Positions 57,671-64,000 of a stretch of 64,000 nt of DNA are shown piece by piece (position 1 is the first letter of the stretch; each line of letters begins with the position of its first letter). Source of the stretch: Liriodendron chinense (Eukaryota; Streptophyta; Magnoliopsida; Magnoliales; Magnoliaceae); the NCBI GenBank assembly GCA_003013855.2, contig PVNU02002795.1:1-64000 (forward strand). Reading direction: 5' to 3'. The translations under genes and the position numbers were made by a program. A model generated the notes under the pieces. It saw only the letters and a list, made by a program, of their open reading frames with translations. It was not told the origin of the DNA and ran no database searches.

Positions 57671-58645
57671 ATGCCGAGTTCGATCCCGGACGATCCCTAC
57701 GCCGTCCTCCAGATCGTTTTAAATCCTGACGGTTCACTCACCCGGCCCACCATCTTCCCAATATCTCCTCCACGAGCTGAAGCCGAGCAACCCCACGACG
57801 TTTTCTCCAAAGACGTACCTCTCAATCCTTCCAACAAGACGTGGATTCGGATATTTCGCCCCCATTTTTTGACTCCAATGGCCCCTCTTCCCATCATCAT
57901 CGACTTCCACGGTGGTGGTTTCATCCTCCACAGCGCTGCATCTGCTCCTTTACACGCCTTATTGGAGCGCATGGCACGTCACGTGCCCGCCATCGTCCTC
58001 ACGGTCGAGTACAGACTCGCGCCCGAGTACCGTCTCCCCGCCGCGTACGATGATGCGATCGATGCCGTCCGTTGGGTCCGAGACCAGGCCATCTCCGATC
58101 TCCACCGTGACACGTGGATGACCCCCGATCTCGCCGATTTCTCGCGTTGTTTCCTCATGGGCAGCAGCGCCGGCGCCAACATCGCCTACCACGCCGCCCT
58201 GCGGGCGTTGGATCTGGACCCTCCATTCAAGATCGCTGGTGTGATCCTGAACGAGCCCTATTTCGGTGGGGAGCAGAGGACGGAATCGGAGTTGAAGATG
58301 CTCCGGGATCGGATCCTGCCCCTCCATGTCAACGACCTGATGTGGCAACTGGCATTGCCGGGTGGGTCCGACAGGGACCACGAGTTCTGCAACCCAATGA
58401 CGCCGGGGGCCCACCACGATCGGGTCGGGTCGCTGCCGCCGTGCTTGGTGAGGGGGTACGGCGGAGATCCGCTCGTGGACCGCCAGCGCGCGCTTGTCAG
58501 GATGCTGGAAGAGCGTGGGGTCCACGTGGTGGGCCAGTTCCGTGAGGAAGGGTGCCATGGCGTTGAGCTCTTTGATCCGCAGCAGACCGAGGCCTTCTTG
58601 ATGGACGTCCAGGATTTCGTCTCGTCAGTCAAAAGTAGATCGTAA
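57671..58645 (+). CDS. Carboxylesterase, plant CXE / HSR203J type
   Basis: An intronless 324-residue alpha/beta-hydrolase of the hormone-sensitive-lipase-like plant group. It has HGGGF (80-84) for the oxyanion hole, GSSAG (164-168) with nucleophile Ser166, Asp266 in GGDPLVDRQ and His296 in CHGVELF, so the triad is complete. DPYAVLQIVLNPDGSLTRP at the N-terminus, EYRLAPEYRLPAAYDDAIDA and NEPYFGGEQRTESEL are signatures of the HSR203J/CXE8-like clade. These enzymes hydrolyse small ester substrates; tobacco HSR203J is linked to the hypersensitive response. It is not a GID1 gibberellin receptor, since the catalytic His is kept. The natural substrate cannot be read from sequence. Start: ATG at 57671 aligns with the family; ATG at 57632 would add 13 charged residues. 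GC content and codon use are clearly higher than in the flanks. Confidence 0.92.
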   Translation: MPSSIPDDPYAVLQIVLNPDGSLTRPTIFPISPPRAEAEQPHDVFSKDVPLNPSNKTWIRIFRPHFLTPMAPLPIIIDFHGGGFILHSAASAPLHALLERMARHVPAIVLTVEYRLAPEYRLPAAYDDAIDAVRWVRDQAISDLHRDTWMTPDLADFSRCFLMGSSAGANIAYHAALRALDLDPPFKIAGVILNEPYFGGEQRTESELKMLRDRILPLHVNDLMWQLALPGGSDRDHEFCNPMTPGAHHDRVGSLPPCLVRGYGGDPLVDRQRALVRMLEERGVHVVGQFREEGCHGVELFDPQQTEAFLMDVQDFVSSVKSRS

Positions 58646-58904
58646 CTCTCCCTACTGTCTCCGCACGTGTGAACGTAGCCACGTGTGAGACATCTTAACT
58701 GTTCAAAACAGGCGTCCCGGTGATGAAGTTGACAGTTGGCCTGAAAATCAGGACCGTTGAAAGCTCTACGAAATATCTAGCGGTCCACATTCAATGTGAA
58801 GTGCGTTCGCAGCATGAGTGGACCCGTGTAGGCTAGTGTGGGAGCTTGTATTTGTAATGCAATGGATTTCAAATTATAATTACTGAATTAAAATTCTCAA
58901 TTGT
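58646..58904. other. 3' flank of the carboxylesterase gene
   Basis: A probable 3' untranslated region with no further gene. AT-rich ATTATAATTACTG near 58873 may relate to polyadenylation. Confidence 0.45.
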
Positions 58905-59345
58905 GACCGTGGCCCACCTTAATGATTTGTTGTACATCCACGCCGTCCATCCATTTTTTCAGCCCATTTTAGGATATATTCCCAAAAATTAAGAAGATCT
59001 AAATCTCAAGTGGACCACAACAAAGTAAACAGTGGTGATTGAATGCTCACCATTAAAAACTTCCTAGGGCCCGCAGTAATGCCCACCATAAATTTTCTTT
59101 TCAATCCAAACCGTTTATAAGGCAACCACACCTGGATGAAGAGAGAACAGATAGATCAGCTTTGATCCAAAACTTTTGTGGCCTAGAAAAATCTTTTAGT
59201 GGTCATTCACTACTATTTGCAGTGGTGTGGCCCACCTGAGATTTGGATCTACTTAACTATTGTCTTCAAGTCCTACAATGATGTGGGAAAACATATGGAC
59301 GGCATGGATATACAAAAAATTGTCATCAAGGTGGGCCCACATGGT
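58905..59345. mobile_element. Fold-back GGGCCCACC-type MITE
   Basis: The left arm (GTGGCCCACCTTAATGA, CATCCACGCCGTCCATCC) and the right arm (GGACGGCATGGATATAC, TCATCAAGGTGGGCCCAC) are inverse, and the middle shares blocks with 34282-34714. It lies 260 bp after the carboxylesterase stop. Target duplication not resolved. Confidence 0.7.
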
Positions 59346-59698
59346 AAGGGCAATGTATAGAAACCGACGTAAATACACCGCTTTCAATGATGCTTGCATA
59401 TGCTACATCGACACTGAATGCATATTTTTAGTGGTTGTTATTTAACCCTTCTATACTTATTTGATGGAACCTGTTACTGTGTATGAGATTTTTGTCTTCA
59501 TCTGTCTCTTTAATTCTTGCATTTTTATACATATTTTATATCTTACAAAATGTTCATGCAATCTTTCGAAGATATTCAGTTATGGAATTGAAAATGACTT
59601 GATTTTAAATTGGCATGGTTTTCTTTTACATAATTATAAATTCCCACTTGGTTAGCATACTTTTGCTCTTAGACCACTATATGAATATAAAAATTAAC

Positions 59699-59733
<35 letters not shown>

Positions 59734-59747
59734 TTTTCTTTTAGAGT
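59346..59747. other. No gene seen
   Basis: AT-rich with a T/C run at 59703-59741. Nothing supportable. Confidence 0.55.
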
Positions 59748-60070
59748 GTACCGGCGAACACACTAAAAACTCCGAAATAATTGAGAAAGCACCAAAATAT
59801 CCATTTATCTTGGCTCTCTCAAGCAATCTGATCAAGATCTCCTTGTGGGCTACCCCACCCTAGTGTGGAGATGCAATTACATTATCCACTTATATTGGTA
59901 AGGAGACTCAAACACTGGTCTCCCACCTTGATACCACTTAATGCAATGAGTATTGACCAACACACCAAAAGCTTTAGAGTCGTTGGAGAAACACTAAAAT
60001 ATCCCTTCATCCTGGCCCTCCCAGGCAAACTGATCAAGATATCCTCATGGGCTACCTTGCATCTCACAGG
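59748..60070 (-). mobile_element. TRIM-like element
   Basis: Direct repeats at about 59748-59862 and 59941-60070 share CACACTAAAA, GAGAAA-CAC-AAAATATCC, CTGATCAAGAT and GGGCTACC blocks. Next to the right copy, the minus strand reads AAGTGGTATCAAGG, a partial match to the initiator-Met primer site. The interior of about 80 bp is non-coding. The right repeat continues into further CTCACAGG-containing copies to about 60150. Confidence 0.68.
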
Positions 60071-60475
60071 TCCCATGGTGGGACCCATCCCATTGCCATT
60101 CTACATCTCACAGGCCCCATCTCATGGGCCACACTACCCTAGTATCGTGGAGATGCACCTGCATCAATTTTGGAGTTCAATCCAATACATTTGTATAAAT
60201 CTTATACCTCTGGGGGCAGTTGTTACAATTCTATTCAATCATCTACTGATAGATCTACACACAAGCCGAGCTCAAGCCGAGCTTAAGCTTGAGCTTGGCT
60301 TGATCAGTGGCCAATTGAGCTTGAGCTTGGCTTGGCTTGGCTTGAGCATTGAGCTCAAAATAGCCACTTGAGCATGACTTGCTGGTCGAGCTGGTCAAAC
60401 TTTGTTCAAGCCAAGTCGATCGAGCTCATCGAGCCAAAGTAAGCCAAGTCGAGCTTTGTCTTTTTTTTTTCTTTT

Positions 60476-60520
<45 letters not shown>

Positions 60521-60897
60521 GGAGTTTATAACCCCAACTCACCCAACCCATTGACCCAACCAAACCCTACCCGAACCACTGACCTGCTCAACCTAACCCA
60601 TTGACCCCAACTGACCCAACCCGCGGACTCGACTCAACGCACTGACCCCAATTGACCTAACCCGTTGACCCGACCCAACCAGCTAACCAACCCCAATCTT
60701 CCGACTCAAAACCCCAAAAAATTAGGGTATTTTCAAATTCAAAACAAAATAAATCACAAATAAGAATAAAAAAACACAGAAGTCTACCTGGTAGTGGTGG
60801 ATGCTCACTAAGGTAGGCTTGAAGGTGCGGTGCGGTCCGACATTCGTTGTCGTGCGTCCGATGCCAGGTGTGGTGCGGGGAGGAAGTCAGAACAAAA

Positions 60898-60901
<4 letters not shown>

Positions 60902-60939
<38 letters not shown>
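60902..60939. repeat. (GA)n microsatellite
   Basis: Nineteen GA units inside the hAT-like element. Confidence 0.92.
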
Positions 60940-60944
<5 letters not shown>

Positions 60945-61052
60945 AAAAATAGAGGGAGGAAAAGAGGGAAATGGGCAGCCAGGCAAGGGCACAGCGGGCT
61001 GTGTGGGGTTGGGTGGGAGTAAAAAAGAAAAGGGTTAGGTGGTGTATTAGGG

Positions 61053-61055
<3 letters not shown>

Positions 61056-61113
<58 letters not shown>
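61056..61113. repeat. (TA)n microsatellite
   Basis: About 29 TA units inside the hAT-like element. Confidence 0.92.
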
Positions 61114-61116
<3 letters not shown>

Positions 61117-61187
61117 ATCTTAAGCCGAGCCAAAAGCTAGGCAAGCTTTTCGAGCTAGCTTGGCACATGTGCAGCTCTATCTACTAA

Positions 61188-61752
61188 TCTTACCTGTCAA
61201 ATAGTTTATCCATTGACAAAGCTATAAGTGCTTTGAAGTAATATGAACATTTGGTGATGCATGTGGTATATTTTTGTTATGACTTGTTTTCTATGGTTGT
61301 TTTTGTTCAAACATCTTCTCCTGGATACCTGTGCTTTTATGTGGCGAGACTACCATAATGAACATTGTGTGAAGCCAAAATAAGGAAATTTGGACATGAA
61401 AATGGCATTCTTGGACATACTTGACTGATGTTTAACTCGTAAGATTTGGAGCAGACAAGCAAATCTCGTGAAAATTGTTGGGGAATTGCCATTTTGGGAT
61501 GGGACTTTCTGATGAAGCCCTTATATCGGAATCTTAATAATGGAATTGATCAACAGCTACGTTGGTGGGATGTAATCAGAGATGATCTAAAATCTACCGT
61601 ATCCATTACTAACTTGAAGCCCAGCCCCAGATTCATCATATTGGTTAGGTACGATGGTGTAGACTCTTCAGCCCCTACCTCCGGATCCGGAGAGGAGGGA
61701 GCACAACGCAGTAACCTTAATAGATCTAATCATCATTTTGAATAATGTATTG
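61188..61752. other. Unassigned; one open stretch of unknown origin
   Basis: An open stretch at 61446-61745 on the plus strand (99 residues, including WGIAILGWDFLM and LRWWDVIRDDLKS) matches no family I recognise. It has no clear promoter or splice context, so I do not call it a gene. Confidence 0.35.
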
Positions 61753-61925
61753 GATTGATCTTACTTCCTATTGCTTATGCTTCAATAATGACACTTTCAT
61801 TTGATGATTCTAACCATGTGATGTATGGCTTATAAACGATTGATCTTACTTCCTATTGCGTATGCTTCAATAATTAATAACACTTTCATTTGATGATTCT
61901 AACCATGTGATGTATGGCTTATAAA
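61753..61925. repeat. Two-copy ~87-bp tandem duplication
   Basis: The unit from GATTGATCTTACTTCCTATT to GTGATGTATGGCTTATAAAC occurs twice in tandem with a short insertion in the second copy. Confidence 0.88.
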
Positions 61926-61934
61926 CTACGTATG

Positions 61935-61935
<1 letters not shown>

Positions 61936-62018
<83 letters not shown>
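61936..62018. repeat. (TC)n and (TG)n microsatellites
   Basis: TC units to 61977, then TG units to 62018. Confidence 0.92.
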
Positions 62019-62022
<4 letters not shown>

Positions 62023-62051
62023 CATGTTCAAAGGGTTCGAATCATTCGACC

Positions 62052-62157
62052 AGCATGATTCTTGCACCATCATGGCTTGCTTACAGTTGTATTATTGAAT
62101 GAATCAGCATGATTCTTGCACCATGGCTTGTTCACAATTGTATTATTGAATGAATCA
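62052..62157. repeat. Two-copy ~55-bp tandem duplication
   Basis: CAGCATGATTCTTGCACCAT through GTATTATTGAATGAATCA occurs twice in tandem. Confidence 0.85.
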
Positions 62158-64000
62158 TCCTGATTGATAATTGCATCTTGCACGTATCCTTCAGAAGGTT
62201 TAGAAACATTGCTAACATCACCAAAAAGGTGGGGATGTTAGTGGTACACAAATACTAAGAAGTTGTATGGGGCCCACTGTGATGTGTTGATAAGATTCAC
62301 TCCAACTATCTTGCATGCTATTCCTCATTTGACCTCTTGCACGCCATCCCTAATTTGACCATGGGCTAAAATTTCATGCTAATTCATGACTCATGCGCGC
62401 CTCGTGAGCATAAATGAATGGGAGTGGACTGATTTGCACTAGGGAATGTGTGTGTGTTTGGGGGAGGGGTTTCCTCAGGAAGGTCTCATCACGGTATGTT
62501 TATGGAATCCACTCCAACGATTAGATGCATCAGTTCATATTATGTCCAAGGCCTAAAAATCAATGACATCCATGATTCAGGTGGGCCATACTAATGGAAA
62601 CAATTTATATGTATAATCTACTTCAACCATCAATTGTGTCATCCATTTTTATGCCTAGGGCCCAAAAATCAAGCTGATTGGTGATTTAGGTGGGCCACAC
62701 CAAAGGAAACAGTTGGGAGAGTGACGTCCACCATTGACTTTTTACAAGGGTCATTGTGATGATTATGTGAAATCCACTTGAACCAATAGACTCCAAACAA
62801 AAGTTTATGCCCGGAGCCCAAAGATTAGGCCCATCCATAATTCACATGGGCCACACCAAGGGAAACAGTTTGGAAGGTGGTCGTCACCATACGTTGTCTC
62901 CAATTGATTGATCCACCAAAATCACGAATCGGGGGTGCTTTTTGAGCCCTAGGCGTAAAATTGGGTAACACATCTGATGGTTGAAGTGGGTTTTGAAAAC
63001 ACATCACCATGGGGCCTACCCAAGCCACCCACCCCTTTGCACGCATCCTAAGCCCATTTAGGTCTCCTCACAAGAGACCAATCCGATATTCCTGCTCATA
63101 TATATAGCCTGCATGAGCTGGAATTAGCACATTTTTTTTTTAGCCCATAGTCAAATGAAGGATAGCATGCAAGAGGGTCGGAGTTGATGTTATTAATACA
63201 TAATGGTGAGCCCCACACAACTTGTTTCCACTATGATTATAATGAAAATTATTGCACTAGATCATGCCGGTATAAATAGGGTGAGCCCTACCATAGTGTG
63301 TTTCTCACACCATAAATAGGGTGAAACAATGAATAGGTGAATGCCAACCTTCTCATTTGTTTCCATTGGTGTAGCCCACTGGAATCACAGATTAGCCTGA
63401 TTTCTTGCCTTAGGCTTAAAGCAGGGTGAAGCATATGATGGTTGGAGCAGATGTCACATACATAAAAATTGGTAACTTAAGTCAAGGGCAGTCATCCCTC
63501 AAGTGGCAGACTAAGTGAAGATAGCCTCGTTTCAACACTGAGGTCATGGCATGGATTCCCATAGTGGGGTGGCTAACATTGTGATGTAACTAACAGGGGT
63601 GGGTGGGTGTACTAACAATGGGGTGTGTGAACACTGCAGGAGGTGAACACTACACTGGCAGTGCATATAACTTGAATAGTAGCTTGTAGACATTTTTACA
63701 TGGTAATGAGTTCCGTTGGGCTGAAATCTTTCAATATTTAAAAGAAATGGTAGGGCATTTTAAAGGAAGTCAAGGTATACGTTAGGCACTGAAAATGTGG
63801 TTATTATTAGATGTATGGTTTAGATTTCATCAGCAAAAATTCCTGCTTAGATTTTACTAGTGTTTTTTTTATTATTTGATGCTAATAATAGTTGATTAAA
63901 ATTTCTCTTATAATTAATTAATTCAGAGGTACGGGCCTGTCACTCAGGGTTAAATCAATGTACACCCGGGTCATTCGAACGGTGCACAGGCACGCAAACA
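62158..64000. other. No gene; GGGCCCA-type repeat debris
   Basis: Several segments share GGTGGGCCACACCAAAGGAAACAG-like and CCTAGGGC(C)CAAAAATCA-like words (62580-62720, 62810-62880, 63360-63430). They are probably decayed copies of one inverted-repeat family. From 63480 to the end I see nothing recognisable. Confidence 0.5.

Larger units (their letters stand above)
60250..61179. mobile_element. hAT-like element with 8-bp near-duplication, microsatellite-rich
   Basis: The ends TAGATCTACACACAAGCCGA and, complemented, TAGAGCTGCACATGTGCCAA are imperfect inverts, with AAGCTTGAGCTTGG-type words inside. Flanks TCTACTGA (60242-60249) and TCTACTAA (61180-61187) match at seven of eight positions. Internal simple repeats: a long T run (60462-60518), GA (60902-60939) and TA (61056-61113). 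The GACCCAACC-rich stretch at 60540-60690 is degenerate tandem sequence. Confidence 0.72.

Noticed and set aside
57959..58558. 199-residue open frame antisense to the carboxylesterase
   Set aside because: It is the shadow of a GC-rich coding region on the opposite strand and matches no family.
57671..58645. Calling the carboxylesterase a GID1 gibberellin receptor
   Set aside because: The catalytic His is retained (His296) and the N-terminal lid of GID1 is absent.

Overview
This is a repeat-rich stretch of a flowering-plant nuclear genome. Genes are split by GT-AG introns, gene density is low (four protein-coding loci in 64 kb) and introns reach 7 kb. The space between genes is packed with nested plant transposons: TRIMs, solo LTRs, hAT-like, PIF/Harbinger-like and Mutator-like elements, a LINE and a SINE. 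The many inverted-repeat elements carrying GTGGGCCCAC-type blocks and the large intron loads would suit a magnoliid or other early-diverging lineage. That placement is an impression, not something the sequence proves.

Layout. 1-15.3 kb holds no convincing gene. It contains a TRIM (660-950), a truncated LTR retrotransposon (2177-3951), a 3.2-kb solo LTR with a perfect 5-bp target duplication (4133-7317), a second TRIM (8640-8941), a 61-bp poly(C) tract and a 1.7-kb hAT-like element (12731-14403). 15.3-20.6 kb carries a plus-strand kinase/U-box E3 ligase gene (six exons visible). Its N-terminal UspA-type domain is almost entirely missing and it has a one-base frameshift ahead of the kinase domain. 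20.6-29.2 kb is transposons and tandem duplications. A short intronless proline-rich, extensin-like cell-wall protein lies at 29237-29740. 29.7-34.7 kb is repeats, including a copia-type solo LTR and an inverted-repeat element that ends about 220 bp before the next gene.

34932-52099 is a complete eight-exon RCC1-repeat (beta-propeller) gene encoding 403 residues. All seven introns are phase 1 and each of the first six exons encodes one propeller blade. Its introns hold a dead LINE, an inverted pair of copia-like LTR fragments, a Mutator-like fold-back element with a 9-bp target duplication, and others. 52.1-57.6 kb contains a Harbinger-like element that carries a degenerate ~36-bp minisatellite. 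57671-58645 is an intronless, GC-rich carboxylesterase (CXE / HSR203J type) with an intact catalytic triad. The rest, to 64 kb, is inverted-repeat elements, a TRIM-like element, another hAT-like element full of microsatellites, and short tandem duplications.

The four genes are not an operon and show no obvious shared pathway: a signalling kinase/E3 ligase, a wall protein, a scaffold propeller and a hydrolase. I found no clear new multi-gene system. The most notable structures are the nested transposon stratigraphy with exact target duplications, the same-orientation set of TRIMs, five hAT-like elements of which four carry microsatellites, the hairpin just after the kinase exon, and the truncated, frameshifted kinase/E3 gene.
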